Numbered from the stretch's first letter, positions 10,881 to 22,984 are shown. The stretch: 64,000 nucleotides of DNA from Nyssa sinensis (GCA_008638375.1 CM018041.1:13376552-13440551); one strand, 5' to 3'. The notes: generated from the letters alone by a model not told the origin. Program-made: numbers and translations.

Positions 10881-13410
10881 CCTCCGTCCCTCTTTTACCT
10901 TTTTATTTTCCTTCTTATCTTTAATAATCCCACTTGCTGCAGATCTGAATCTCCCTATTCATGGCATTATCCCACTCTCATATGAAGCCCTGGTTACGCT
11001 CCAACTCCCATTTGGAGTTTCACTGTTTTGACTCATTTTATGTGGCCCGATGCTCATTTAGGACCGCAGGTGAGTCTTTGTTCAAATTTCACTTGAGTGT
11101 AAAATTATATTTAATTTCAGTTTGTTAAATTATTTTTTTACTATGAGCTGAACTCAAGTATTAAATTAATTTATTAATTTATCGAGTCGAGTTTAATATA
11201 TTAACGAGTTTCGAAATATGTTTAAATTTGACATGTTTGTTTTGTAAGTCGATCTTAAATGAATTTCTAACTTGTATTAATCATAAACTAATTTTGAAAA
11301 GCTTAGTTCATTTTACAATCCTAATTCTTTTTATGGTATCAATTAAAAATTGTACCAATATTATTTTTGAAGTATAACCTTGGTTACGAAGTTTGGTGTT
11401 GTTGAGTGATATCACATGTTAATTTTAAAAAAAAAATATTATGATTTTAAATTTCATCATAGAAGATAAATGGTTAGCAAAATTCAAATTACATTAATTC
11501 AGTGATTAATTCACCTTAAAAAATATGCAACTAATGGTTCTTATATATTATGTAAAAAGTTAAAGTAAGTTTGAACCACCAGTGTTTTAGATAATTGGTA
11601 GAAAAATAAATTTGTTAACTAAGACTGATCTAGTTAGTAATTCATGACCGAAACAAGAAGAAGGAAGTCGTTAGTTCTACTTTTATTTCCTTTACTAAAA
11701 AGAGATGGGATGTGTAGTTTTAAGTTTTCTAAAGATTAAAATTGAGAGACTTCTTTAGGCTTATGAGAAACGAAACTCAAATTAGTGTTTTGAAATTTTT
11801 TCCTCTTGAAACTTAAACAATTTAGGGAGCCCTAGTTAGTAACTTTAGTATTTTTTTATTTAGATATCTAAATTTAGTAGGGTTTCTCTCGAAAAACGAA
11901 AAAAAAAAAAAAAACTTTCTGTGTTTTTATTTGTTGCAATTAGAATTTAAAGTGCAAGGATAAAAATAGTGTGCAAAAAGACAACAATATTTTCCTTGTA
12001 AAATTGTTTTAATTATTTGCTTACAAATTTAAAATAAAATGTAATAGAACATTCAAGAAAATAGTTTAACTCGAATAATTAGTATAATTCGTGTGATATA
12101 TGATATTTCAAATAAAATAGTCAACGACAAATAAGTTTAATTTATAATTTAAAAAAATTAATACAACACAATAAAACCTCATTTCGAGATGAATAAAATA
12201 ATAAAACTGTTAAATGGGTAATATTTTTAGAAAATAAATGATAAAATTTAATCAAATCGTGAAATAGAGCACAATTCACTTGAGCGTGTCCACCACGCGC
12301 AACAAAAAGCAAGTTAACGTGATCTCCTCGTAATCACATAAGCTGTATCGATTCTATTCATTTTGAATTATAAAAAAATTCCAAAGAATTTGTTAATTAT
12401 TATAATAAAAACCATATTAATGCAAGTTAATTAAATATTAATCAAATATTTTCTAATTCGCTTCATATCGAGGTGTTATCATAATATCGCGAGTTGTCAT
12501 GAACGTAATTTCCAAAAACTCTGAAATCAAAGCAGTCGTTAACCACAATTAAAATGTGCTTGCGACTCGAGTCTTCGGGTAACTAGAGTTAACTATAATT
12601 AAAAAAGAATTTATTATGAGATACTGACACTTCATCTTATTATTAATATTTTTTTTAAATAATCATTTTATATTATTATGTAATGTGATGTAGTATTTCT
12701 TTTTGTTGAATCATGAAAAATTATTATTTTAACTAAACAAAATTATCATTTAAGTTAAATAGTTATGTATTTAAATTAATTATTAAAAAATATTTAACAA
12801 CTAACTAATATGAACATTTATAATTGATTTGATCAACGTAATAAAAAAAACTAAATATACTAACTTAATTTCAGTGATCAATAAATACGATTTGCAATTT
12901 CATTCCGAATAATTTATTATTGATTAAGTGTTTAATAAGTCTTTTAAAACGCATTAAGTATATTAAATAAGTTAAATCAAACATAATCTATAATGATTTT
13001 TCACGAAACTTATTACTTTTTTCAAAATTTATTTTAAATAACTCTGATTTTATATAGAAATGATAAATAAATTATATATTATAATCAATTAAACAGTACA
13101 ATTATAATATTATAAAGCAACTGAAAATTATATGACCTACTAATAATGAGTTTTTCAAATACGAGCGTTGGAGAGACAACTCAATTCAGATAATGACTGA
13201 AAAAAAATAATAATTACATCATTCTTTAATGAAAGAATGAGATTTAAATCTAGAATCTATCTTTTAAAAAAAGCATGAATCATGTCAACTGAAATAGTCT
13301 CAATTGATTACACTAATAGCTTTTTTTTATGAATTCAAAAAAAATGATAAAATATGCGAGAAAAAATTCTACATCATAGAATAATGAGAATCACCTGGCT
13401 CACCCAATAA
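10881..13410. other. AT-rich intergenic stretch
   Basis: No open frame above noise, no recognisable RNA gene and no clear repeat. 10960-11080 is somewhat GC-richer and could still belong to the ARF upstream region. Confidence 0.6.
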
Positions 13411-13418
13411 CTTTCGGG

Positions 13419-14082
13419 CAATGTTTTTAGACCCAGTCCGTTCATCGAATCGAAAAAATGTTCGGGTTACAGGTTATCGGTTCAACTGTCGGGTTAACCA
13501 GAATCAAACCGTGATGTCATAAGTATGTAATTAATAAATTTAATAATACATATTATTGATATTTTAAATTTAAAAAATTATACAAAAATTACTAAAAATT
13601 ATATAAAAAAAATTTACAAAATATGAATTTTCTTAATATGTAAAACTTCAAGAAAAAAAAATGAAAAAAGTATAGTAGATATACCTTATTACAATATTGA
13701 AAGTTGAAACTTCATTGCCATTCTTTCATAATCGTAAAGACCATAACAAAAATCATTTTAACATCTAATTCAAGCATAATTCAATAATTTAATCTTCAAT
13801 TACATGAAAAAAAAAGGATACAAACACTAATAATCACAACAGAGAATTGTTTTTGTCCTAATTTTTTATGCCTTTTATATATAGACAAGAACCGGTGTGA
13901 ACCAGTGACCCAGTATCAGGTCACTCGGTTCGACGGTCCGACCGGCCGGTTTTAACGGTTTTGTATTTTTAGAACGGTTTTGAATTATAAGCAGTTTTAT
14001 AGGTTAAACTGGACCGTTTTATGAACCGATTGACAGTTTAACCGATTGAATCAACCGGTCCGATCCGAATTTAAAAACATTG
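13419..14082. mobile_element. hAT-like non-autonomous DNA transposon (664 bp)
   Basis: The ends are CAATGTTTTTAGACCCAGTC and, reversed from the other side, CAATGTTTTTAAATTCGGAT, so the terminal inverted repeat is CAATGTTTTTA. It is flanked by CTTTCGGG (13411-13418) and CTTCCGGG (14083-14090), an 8-bp target duplication with one mismatch, as expected for the hAT superfamily. The subterminal parts are rich in CCGGTT and GGTTCAACCG motifs, and the middle is AT-rich without coding sequence. A relative lies at 30550-31273. Confidence 0.8.
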
Positions 14083-14090
14083 CTTCCGGG

Positions 14091-16971
14091 TGGTTTGATT
14101 AACCATGGTCAAACCAAACCATGACTCTTTATAGTCACTGGTTGTTGGGATATGTTGCCACATTTTTTGCTCTGAGACCCTGATTTGGTCTCAGTAATTT
14201 TAGAGAGCAAGGGGGGTAAATGTGGAAAAACAGCCGTCCATTGAAATTACAGGTTTACCCTCCAGAGATTAAGGAATGGTAATGGAAGTTTTTGATTAAT
14301 TAAATTGAGCTTTGGGTCACTATCTAAGGTGGGACTTTCAATTAATCTAGTGTTTGGGAGATTTGGTTAGGGAATTAATGGGTTAAGATGAAAGTGACAT
14401 TGAGGTCAAGGACAAGTTAGTTTGACAATAATATAGGATTTATATAAACGCCAAAGTCTCCGGCAATTGATTATGACCTTAGTGGAGGCAAAAATTCAGA
14501 CATTTTTTAAAAATGCTTAACTTTTAGATAACAATGAAATGAAAATTATATAATTCATTAAATTATGAATGGATTAGTAGAGTTAAGTACCCGGTCTTAA
14601 TTTACTAAACAATTTGATTAAGTTAAAGTCTTCTTATGAGCTTGATTGATGTGGTAATTTAAATTAAATTTATAACGGTATAAGAGTTCACAATAGTTTA
14701 GCATAAAAAAATAACTTAATTTAACTCATATATGCACTCTGCGAAATCCCTAATCACTCTCTTATCATCGTTAAGAGAAGTCTAATGAACTAGAACAAAA
14801 GAATTAGAGACAAATTAAGATCATCAAGATTCTTAATTTGATAAAGCTAACTCTTGGGTCAACTAACCCGAATGGGTATTTAGGAAAACTTCTTAAAAAG
14901 TATAAAAATATCATTAAATTGTTTTTTCATAAATGTATTTTTTCACATTTTGAAAAATAAAATTAATATAAAAACGGTTACTTTAAAAGTTTGGTCAAAT
15001 AATCAAGTATATTTTTGAAAGCAGATTTTGAAACTGAAAACAGAAAAAAGTGATTATGCAAAAAGCTATTAAAAAAGTAATTAGCTAGTAATCATATGAG
15101 AGGTTATCAAATATATATTTACATTAAAATTATGTGACTTTAATCACTTTGAATTGTAGAAGAAATGTGTGATACTAATAGCAAAAATCTATGACCATAT
15201 ATAAATGATATCTCTAATGTGAGTAAATAGTCGGGTGACTGTTTACATCTATATTTTTAGTCAATCAACCACTGAATTTAATTAATTCATTGCGGTGTTT
15301 ACTCTGTATGAATTGGTGTGGTGTGGTGTGGTTTGGAAACCTTCAACTCCACAACCTAATCTTCTAATCCTTGAAACATAAGACAAAGTATACACTTTAT
15401 TATAATTACACATGTCCCTACCTATGTGGACTTTGAATGCTTTTATTTTTTCCAAACATTAATTGTTTGATATAGACTTTGCACCAATTAAAGGCAATTA
15501 AAATAATTTCATTGTGTTTCCCATTCCATGAAGTAGTTTATTTCTATAGGATGAAATTGAATAAAAATATTTTTTTTTCTTTTATGGGCTTGTTTGAATT
15601 TTAAAATAAGTATAAGATAATGTTTTGTTACTCATACTCAAATAGAAAGAAGTCATTAATGAAATGATTTTTTAAAAAGTAACTAATGTGATAATAATCA
15701 GTGACTCTCTTTCATTTGGGGATAGAAATTTAAGTCATAAAACACTACCCACAAATAAATTACAATGATTTTTTTATTTTTGAAAATTACACTCAGTATT
15801 TTTATTATTCTATTAATATTTATTACTTAATTAATTGTACTGACTTCACCAGTAATATGACAATATGGAAAAAATTTTGCCTTAAAGTGATAGATCGTTG
15901 TTAATGGAGAATTTTTTGCTAATGCTAGCAAAATAAAATTTTCTTAAAATCTCTTGCCCCAACTTGAAAAAAAAAAATTAATTTTCCTCTATATTTTTTG
16001 CATCCCAAAAGAAAAAATTCTGCCTCTTCCTTGTCCATAATTATAAAAAATAAAATAAACATAGAAAAGGTCGGGGAAATTTACTCATGAATGATGTGAC
16101 CTTGATGTTGGGATATCATTTTCTCTCTTTGTTTTACTCGCAATGACGAAATAATGTTTGATGATAAGGTAATATTTATGATCATGTAAATTAATTTTAA
16201 ACATATGATATAGATAATGTTATAATAATATTCTAATTTAAAATATATATTATATGTCAGAATTTAATTTAAATGACAAATAAATTTTTCATACTATTCT
16301 ACCACCAGATTTTTTTCCGCAATGACCATGCCTTCAAAATCCATTGAAAAGTATACCAAAATATATGTATGTGTGTTTGTGTTTTAAATATATGTATTCC
16401 ACCTGACCTTACATAATACTCTCTCTCTCTAGACAAGAGAAAAAACAAAGAAAATTAGTTTGTGAATGATGAGACATTCCAGAGGATATACTGAGCCCAT
16501 TTCAAAACACATTGAAAGGGACCTTTTAACCAGACATTTTGACAACAAATGGAGTTGAATGGATGAGACAGAAACAGTTGGAACATGGATGGGGACATCA
16601 ACATCAAGCCCCATTTCTCTGAGCTTCCTTCTCCAACAACTTTACAACTTGGCTCAACAAATAAATGTAGGTGGAAAAGTCTCCAAGCCTTCATCTGTTG
16701 CTTAGTCCATGGTCTACACACCATACGCAACCCCACCACACACATGGGGGGTCTCTTAAAAAGGTTGTTCTGTCATCTGTGCTTGTCTTTGTTTAAGGGT
16801 CCTTCAATTTGACTGAGTACCAGTTTTGACACAGACAAAAATTACCTTGTTTCTATAGCAATTAATCACAAATCATTGATTTATCCATATTGGGAGTAAA
16901 ATTATAGTGATCAATTCATGCATGAAAAGACAACACGTTTGCACACTGGAATTGATAATATACATACATAA

Positions 16972-17036
<65 letters not shown>

Positions 17037-17169
17037 TTCCATTTGGAGAGGCCATTAACATATATTTGAGTTTGGTTGGGGAGAGTGGGACATAAACCCA
17101 ATGTTTCTGAAACCTTTTATCTTTTGAAAGTTAATCTTATCTTGGTGCTACTTTTTTTTTTATTGTTTT
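14091..17169. other. intergenic stretch with a less AT-rich island at 16430-16810
   Basis: Mostly AT-rich and featureless. The island at 16430-16810 has higher complexity and short open frames on both strands, none resembling a known protein. It could be an exon, an RNA gene or a promoter, and I cannot decide. A CT run lies at about 16423-16433. Confidence 0.4.
16988..17033. repeat. (GA)n microsatellite
   Basis: About 23 GA units after a short TA run. Frames reported across it are artefacts of the repeat. Confidence 0.97.
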
Positions 17170-17174
17170 GTACC

Positions 17175-17840
17175 TGATGCTGCACTTTTTGGCCCACGTG
17201 AGATCCAAGCTCGGCTCCCTAGCGAAACACTCGAAACAGAAGATCAGAGGACCACCGGGTTGGCTCCGGCGGTAGCCGCTCCGATGCTTAAGTCAATAAA
17301 CTGAATTGAAAGACTCGTAATGAAAGCCAAAATAATGAGCATGAAAATAAAGCGTACCTTAAGGGTTGAATTTATAGGTGGTTGTTCTCCCAAGTTGATT
17401 AGGATTTGGAACCATGAATATAGGGATTAGATCTTCGGAGATATAAGTTACCTTGTTGAATATGGAAACTTAATGTGGCAGTTCCCTTGTTGGAAACAAC
17501 TTCCCTATTCCTTGCTCGGAGCTTGTTGAGGCGGTGATAAGATCTGATTATTGACTTACGGTACTGCAAGTTTGCATCTGTATATATTTAGCTTTGTAGG
17601 AGAGCTACCTTGCTTTGATACTGTGAGATCGGTTTATTTGGGCTACGCCTTTGATTGACCGAGAATGAGTTATACGACCGAGCATGAACTGAATGACCGA
17701 ACATAAGTCATGTGGCCGATTATGAACTGAATGACCGAGCCCAGGTCGTATGACCGAGCATGATCTGAATGACTGAGCCTGAGCCGATCCGTACTTACAC
17801 GTGTCGTGCAGTGGTTGATGTGTCACATAGTGGTATATCA
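17175..17840 (-). repeat. element 1, 3' LTR (left copy)
   Basis: Starts TGATGCTGCACTTTTTGGCC and ends GTGGTATATCA. It contains five to six imperfect copies of a roughly 20-bp phrase (gaccgagcatgaactgaat and variants) at about 17660-17790, which lie in U3 of the sense strand. A TATAAAT motif (minus strand, 17370-17376) marks the likely promoter. Confidence 0.95.
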
Positions 17841-17860
17841 GTTACTCCCCCCCCCCAAGC
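17841..17860 (-). other. element 1 polypurine tract
   Basis: Directly before the 3' LTR the sense (minus) strand reads a run of ten G followed by AGTAAC. This is the expected plus-strand primer for reverse transcription. Confidence 0.75.
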
Positions 17861-18049
17861 CTTAGTTTGAGCTGGGTCGTAACTAAGGTTTTATGAGCGT
17901 CCGAAAAGCCATGCGTTCTGTCGTCTCGTTTCTCGAGACGTCCGTTGGTACATCATTTATTGCGCAGCCGGTTCTTGGGTTTCTCAAGTCATTATGGTTG
18001 CGATACTGTCGCGACGGTTCGCCTGGGTAGCAATTACTCTTTGGATGCG

Positions 18050-18057
18050 TATAAAAG
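18050..18057 (+). promoter_or_regulatory. TATA box of the antisense gene, element 1
   Basis: TATAAAAG about 200 bp upstream of the antisense gene's start codon, on the plus strand. The second element has TATATAAAG at the corresponding place (56534-56542), also about 220 bp before the start. The conserved position supports a real promoter facing opposite to the retrotransposon's own. Confidence 0.65.
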
Positions 18058-18252
18058 GGAGAAAGAGCCTTGTACGATTCTTTTTACCATCTTCTACTCT
18101 ACGAAGTGAGATATACATCCGACATTGTCGAACCAGCAAGCTACCTTGTGAAGAATCCCATCTATCCGAAGTCCCTTACTTTGATTCAGGTTCGGTTTAG
18201 TATTTTTGTTCATCTTTTCACTTTCTCTTCCTCTCCTTTTGGTTATTTTGAA

Positions 18253-20245
18253 ATGTCGACTTCTTCGGCATCTTCTGATGTTGGTAATGGGTCGGAGAGC
18301 CTCCTGAAGGCTCCTTCCTTGTCACAAACCCTAATTAGGGGTAGCAGTTCCTCGGGGACTGGATCGGAGGAGACTCACTCTAGTCCCTTAGTTAGAATCG
18401 TTGATGCCTTCTCGGAATCTAGGGATAGAGAGGGTGAAGTCTCGGGTCGGTCTTCTCAGATAGAGAGTACTGTAACATCCTCTTGGCTAGAGGTTATTAG
18501 GGAGAAGTATGAGATTCCTCCAAATGTCACCCTTAGGGCTCCCGATGACCTAGACTACCCTTGGGAAGTTCATGAGGGAGAAATCTGTGTTTATGTTGCC
18601 TGGTTTGAGATGGGGCTGCGTCTTCCCTTCCCTAGTTTGCTTAGGGATTTTTTCTGCTGGTTTAACCTCTGCCCGGCCGACCTGCTTTTGAACAGTTGGA
18701 GGCACCTGTTAGGGTTTATAGCCTTAGGTCATCTGAACGGTGTTGAGGTTTCTTTAGATCTGATCCGTAGTAAAATGGATCTTAAGTATAGGAAGGCGGA
18801 GGGCCTCTATTACATGTCGTTCGACAAGGGATTCCGGCCTTTGACCTATGTACCGTCCTCCAATAAATTTTGGAAGGATCGGTTCTTTTTTGTTGGTGGA
18901 GAGTGGGAAGTGACCGACCCCGAGGACCAGTTCTCCACGTTTCCCCGGAGCACGGGGTTTATGGGTGAGACACCCTCTTTCTTTTGCAATTTTGTTCTGT
19001 GCTTGTTTTTGTGTGTCTGACTAACCTTTGCTCAAAATTCTTTTGTGCAGCCAAGAGCGTCAAGAAGAGGCCTCACTTCACCCCTGTTTTGAAAGACCGA
19101 TACAAGAGGCTCCTCCAGACTCCAAACAGGGACTACCGAGCCATTCTTCATTCAGGCCCTACAATGCCTCCCAAGGACAAGAATGTGGTTGATGAGGTCC
19201 TTAAGTCAGTTGCCGGTAAATGGGGGGCATCAAAGAAGAAGAGGGTGGCGAGCCAGCCTCCTCCCTCTGTGTCTTCTTCGAAGAAGACGAGGACGACTGA
19301 CCCGTCCTCCTCGGCGCCTCCCAAGAAGGGGGCTGTCTCCTCTGCTTCTCCCTCTTCCCAGGCCTTCTCTGAAGGGAGTTGTGATCAGGGAACCCTCCTC
19401 TGCCCCCCAAAAGGGGGTGGTGATCAGGGAACCCTCTTCTGCCCCTCAGAGGGGTACGGCGGTACTTCGGCCTGTCCCCTCTTCGGCCCAAAAATCTCAA
19501 CAGAGGGGTAAGGCAAAAGTGGGTACCGAGATGCCCGATGGATATAAGGCCGTCCATCAGGCTATTGAAGACTTTTGGGCTGAGGCCCCTCGGACTGACA
19601 TCCCTTCCTACAGCACCAGGAAGGGTACTGAGAAGACTGTGGCTGGTGCCATGAGGGCCCATTTGAAGGTAACGACCGACCTTCCTTCCTTTGGTGTTTT
19701 TCTTTCTTTTCCTTTTTACTGATATGCCTCTTGTTTTGTTTTTGCAGACTCTGCATAGCTTGGCCGCTCTGATGGAGGCCACGGTGGATCTCCAGGCCTT
19801 GGAGAGGCTGGAGGAAGAAATTGATGAAGTCCGGCTACAGCTCGGCACGGCTCAGTCCCAAGCTACCTCGGCCGAGGACGAGCTCAAGGAGGCGAGGAAT
19901 TGCTTCTCAATTATGGAGTCCGAAAGGGATTCCATTAAACTTGAGAGGGATTCTTTGCAATCTGAACGGGATTCCCTTCGTCAGGACCTGACCAAGCTGA
20001 AGGAGGAAAACAGTGCCCTTCAGGACTCCATTGCTCAGAAGGTTGAGGAGGCCAAGGTTGAGACCGAGGCCAGGCTGAAGACCGAGCTCGAGAAGATGGG
20101 AGATACAATCGCGCAGCTTGGTTACGATAACCTCAAGTCCAAGCTTCTCGCCAAGTTCCCGGATATCGACCTGTCTGGGATCGATGACGACGATGAGGAC
20201 GAAGATGGTGATGAGGATGATGGACCTGCAAGCCCCTTAGTTTAG
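18253..20245 (+). pseudogene. antisense gene of element 1 (gypsy-type 'transposase_28' domain plus coiled coil), three exons
   Basis: Exons at 18253-18964, 19051-19668 and 19748-20245 on the plus strand, opposite to pol, separated by GT-AG introns of 86 and 79 bp. Exon 1 gives a serine-rich start and a domain containing EICVYVAWFEMGLRLPFPSL, FFCWFNLCPADLLLNSWRHL and KAEGLYYMSFDKGFRPL. I recognise this as the 'putative gypsy-type transposon' family (PF04195), found in plant Tat elements. Exon 2 is basic and serine/proline-rich, with a short duplicated GVVIREPSSAPQ phrase. Exon 3 is a long coiled coil (MESERDSIKLERDSLQSERD) ending in an acidic tail. Exon 2 is one base too long: the frame changes near 19365-19385, so the copy is broken. 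Its function is unknown. Extra ORFs in this position are described for Tat elements. Confidence 0.8.
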
Positions 20246-20249
20246 GGAA

Positions 20250-20805
20250 AACTTTTGTAGTCCTTGTTCATCTTCTTTGTAACCGAGCTTGCATATTAAT
20301 GAAAATATCTTCTCTTCGGTTTTTGTCTCTGTCTTTCTTTGACTGTTGGCAATCTTTGAGTTCTGCTCTAAAGATGTATCAATGTTTTGTTGTGTGTAAA
20401 CGGACTCCGATTTTTGATGTTTGTAGTATGACACAAGTAAACCTGTTCGGTTTCCAGAGTACTGTTTCTACCGACCATGGGTGGTCTTCTGAAATAATGT
20501 GAGAAAATAACCAACTTGTGCCGAACCCTCGATTTTGGAGGGGTTTTTGACTCACGGACTTTCTTTAAGAAAGATAACTTGAATAATAATCAATCAATCT
20601 GATCACTAATCGTCAATCGTAAAAACTGGCATAAGACAGTTATTCTGACCCCTTAGAACAAGACCCGAGCTTGATTGCCGAACAAAGGGACTTATATTTG
20701 CAAGGATATTTTGGCGGTCGGTATGACTGAGTACTTAGAGTTGATTCTTTTATAACTTCTGTCACAGAGCCCTTGTGTACTTGTTATCAAACATCATCCT
20801 CATAT
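20250..20805. other. element 1 spacer between antisense gene and repeat array
   Basis: Contains the probable 3' end of the antisense transcript (attaatgaaa near 20295) and otherwise unassigned sequence. Confidence 0.5.
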
Positions 20806-20810
20806 ATTAA

Positions 20811-21271
20811 GATGGATCGGACTTAGGGATTTTGTTCATTAAGATGGAACAGACCTGAGGTCTGTGCATTGAGACGGACCAGACCTGAGTCTGTGCATTG
20901 AGATGGATCAAACCTGAAGTCTGTTCATTGAGATGGACCAGACCTGAGGTTTGTGCATTGAGATGGACCAGACCTGAAGTTTGTACATTTAGATGGACCA
21001 GACCTGAGCCTGTACATTTAGATGGACCAGACCTGAGCCTGTACATTTGAGATGGACCAGACCTTAAGTCTGTACATTGAGATGGACCAGACCCTAGAGG
21101 TCTGTACATTTGAGATGGACCAGACCTTAAGTCTGTACATTTGAGATGGACCAGACCCTAGAGGTCTGTACATTTGAGATGGACCAGACCTTAAGTCTGT
21201 ATATTTGAGATGGACCAGACCTTAAGTCTGTGCATTAAGATGGACCAGACCTGAGAGGTCTGTACATTGTA
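20811..21271. repeat. element 1 tandem array of roughly 30-36 bp hairpin units
   Basis: About fourteen imperfect copies of gatggaccagacctgaggtc with tgtacattga. Each unit holds CAGACC...GGTCTG, an inverted repeat able to fold. Length varies by loss or gain of a few bases. It sits between the antisense gene and the integrase stop, the hypervariable 3' region of Tat/Ogre elements. Confidence 0.9.
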
Positions 21272-21307
21272 ATATTTCACGGAATATATTTGGAAAAAGA
21301 AATCATT

Positions 21308-22984
21308 TTATTGATAATACTTTCTTAAATGCTCCATATTCCATGGTCTGGGGACAGGTTTCCCATCCATGCTTTCCAACCAATAAGTGGTCGGTCTTAC
21401 TGTCTTGGTAATTTTGTAGGGGCCCTCCCAGTTTGGTGATAACTTCCCCATGGTGGGCTCCTTGGTGTTCTGGAAAACCCTTCTTAGGACGAGGTCCCCA
21501 ACTTGGAAGCTGGCAGGCTTGAGGCCAATTTTTGAGCGGTTAACCATCCTGCGCTGATATGCTTCTATTCTGACTACGGCATGCTCTCTCTTTTCCTCGA
21601 GCAAATCCAAGTTTTCTGCTAGTTGTTGGTTATTGGTCTCTTCGTTGAAAGCCTCAGTCCTTAGGGTAGGCATGCCGATCTCAACAGGGATTACTGCCTC
21701 AGTTCCGTAGGCGAGTGAGAAGGGAGTTTCTGATGTTGGAGTTCTCCTGGTTGTTCGGTAGGCCCAGAGTGCCCCAGGGAGTTCTTCAACCCATTTCCCT
21801 TTAGCTGCCACTAATCTTTTCTTGAGAGCGTCCAGGATCGTCCGGTTAGTGACCTCAGCTTGTCCGTTTGCCTGAGGATGACCAGGGGAGGAAAAGTGCT
21901 GGTTGATGTTTAAATCTTGGCAGAATTTCTTGAATATTTTTCCAGTAAACTGCGTGCCATTATCTGAGACGATCACGTGAGGTATGCCGAACCTGCAAAC
22001 TATATTTCTCCAAGTAAAGCTCTGGACCTCCTTTTCAGTGATGTGAGTCAATGGTTCTGCTTCGGCCCATTTTGAGAAGTAGTCAATGGCCACCAATAGG
22101 TATCTCCTATTCGGTTTGGCTTTAGGCAATGGTCCTATGATGTCCATTCCCCACTGTACAAAAGGCCATGGGCTAGAGACGGGGACGAGCTCATGTCGTG
22201 GCTGGTGCTGATAAGGGGCGAACCTCTGGCACTTGTCACACTTTCGAGTGTATTCCTTTGCTTCCTTCAGCATTCCAGGCCAGTAGTAGCCTTGAGTTAG
22301 AGCTCGGTCGGCTATGGTTCTCCCTCCGTTATGATTTCCACAAATTCCTTCGTGGATTTCTGCCAAGACGTACTGAGACTCTTCAGGTGCTAGGCATTTT
22401 AACAATGGCTGAGTGTAAGATCTTCGGTAGAGTTTTCCGTTAAGGACAAGATACCGAGCTGCTCTGATGCGGATTCTTTTTGCCTTATTTCTGTCTTCTG
22501 GGAGGAGTCCTTCTTCCAGGTACTGGAGTATAGGAGTCATCCAGTTCTGAGGCTGTTCTGTGACTTGGGCGACTTGGATCTCCTCGGTGCTAGGCCTCGG
22601 CTTGTGAGAGAATTTTATCGTTGACTCCACCCCCGTTTTCATGTGAGATGCCATGTTTGCTAAGGCATCGGCTCTGCTGTTTTGACCTCTCTCTATTTTT
22701 TGGATTGAGAATGTTCGAAAGGAATGTTTCAACGAATTGACTAACTCCGAATATCGAAGCATTCTCTCATCCTTGACAGCGTATTCTCCTTGAACTTGGC
22801 TAACAACTAGTTGGGAGTCAGAAAATACCTCGAGGTTCTGTACTTCGCACTCCTGAGCTAGCTTCATCCCTAAGATAAGGGCCTCATACTCCGCTTCGTT
22901 GTTGGAGGCTTTGAACCCCAAGCTAATTGCCCTTTCGGTCGTAAGTCCATCAGGAGAGTGTAGTACTAGCCCGGCTCCAGCACC
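21308..22984 (-). CDS. element 1 pol, second RNase H (aRH) and integrase
   Basis: An open frame of over 530 codons downstream of the stop at 22985-22987. It begins inside the second, archaeal-type RNase H (NNEAEYEALILGMKLAQ, VFSDSQLVVSQVQGEY, NSRADALANMAS). Integrase follows: an HHCC zinc site (GNHNGGRT ... CDKCQRF), catalytic D-D-E in GMDIIGPLP, SDNGTQF and GQAEVTNRT, and a GPY-type module near the end (WEGPYKI, RPWNMEHLRKYYQ). No chromodomain follows. The integrase part looks intact and joins cDNA ends to the host chromosome in the nucleus. It would need the upstream polyprotein to be made, which the TGA at 22985 prevents. Confidence 0.93.
   Translation of the reverse strand, partial: GAGAGLVLHSPDGLTTERAISLGFKASNNEAEYEALILGMKLAQECEVQNLEVFSDSQLVVSQVQGEYAVKDERMLRYSELVNSLKHSFRTFSIQKIERGQNSRADALANMASHMKTGVESTIKFSHKPRPSTEEIQVAQVTEQPQNWMTPILQYLEEGLLPEDRNKAKRIRIRAARYLVLNGKLYRRSYTQPLLKCLAPEESQYVLAEIHEGICGNHNGGRTIADRALTQGYYWPGMLKEAKEYTRKCDKCQRFAPYQHQPRHELVPVSSPWPFVQWGMDIIGPLPKAKPNRRYLLVAIDYFSKWAEAEPLTHITEKEVQSFTWRNIVCRFGIPHVIVSDNGTQFTGKIFKKFCQDLNINQHFSSPGHPQANGQAEVTNRTILDALKKRLVAAKGKWVEELPGALWAYRTTRRTPTSETPFSLAYGTEAVIPVEIGMPTLRTEAFNEETNNQQLAENLDLLEEKREHAVVRIEAYQRRMVNRSKIGLKPASFQVGDLVLRRVFQNTKEPTMGKLSPNWEGPYKITKTVRPTTYWLESMDGKPVPRPWNMEHLRKYYQ

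Noticed and set aside
16455..16745. Overlapping frames of 60-96 codons around 16.4-16.8 kb
   Set aside because: Several frames on both strands compete and none resembles a known protein; left as an unassigned island.
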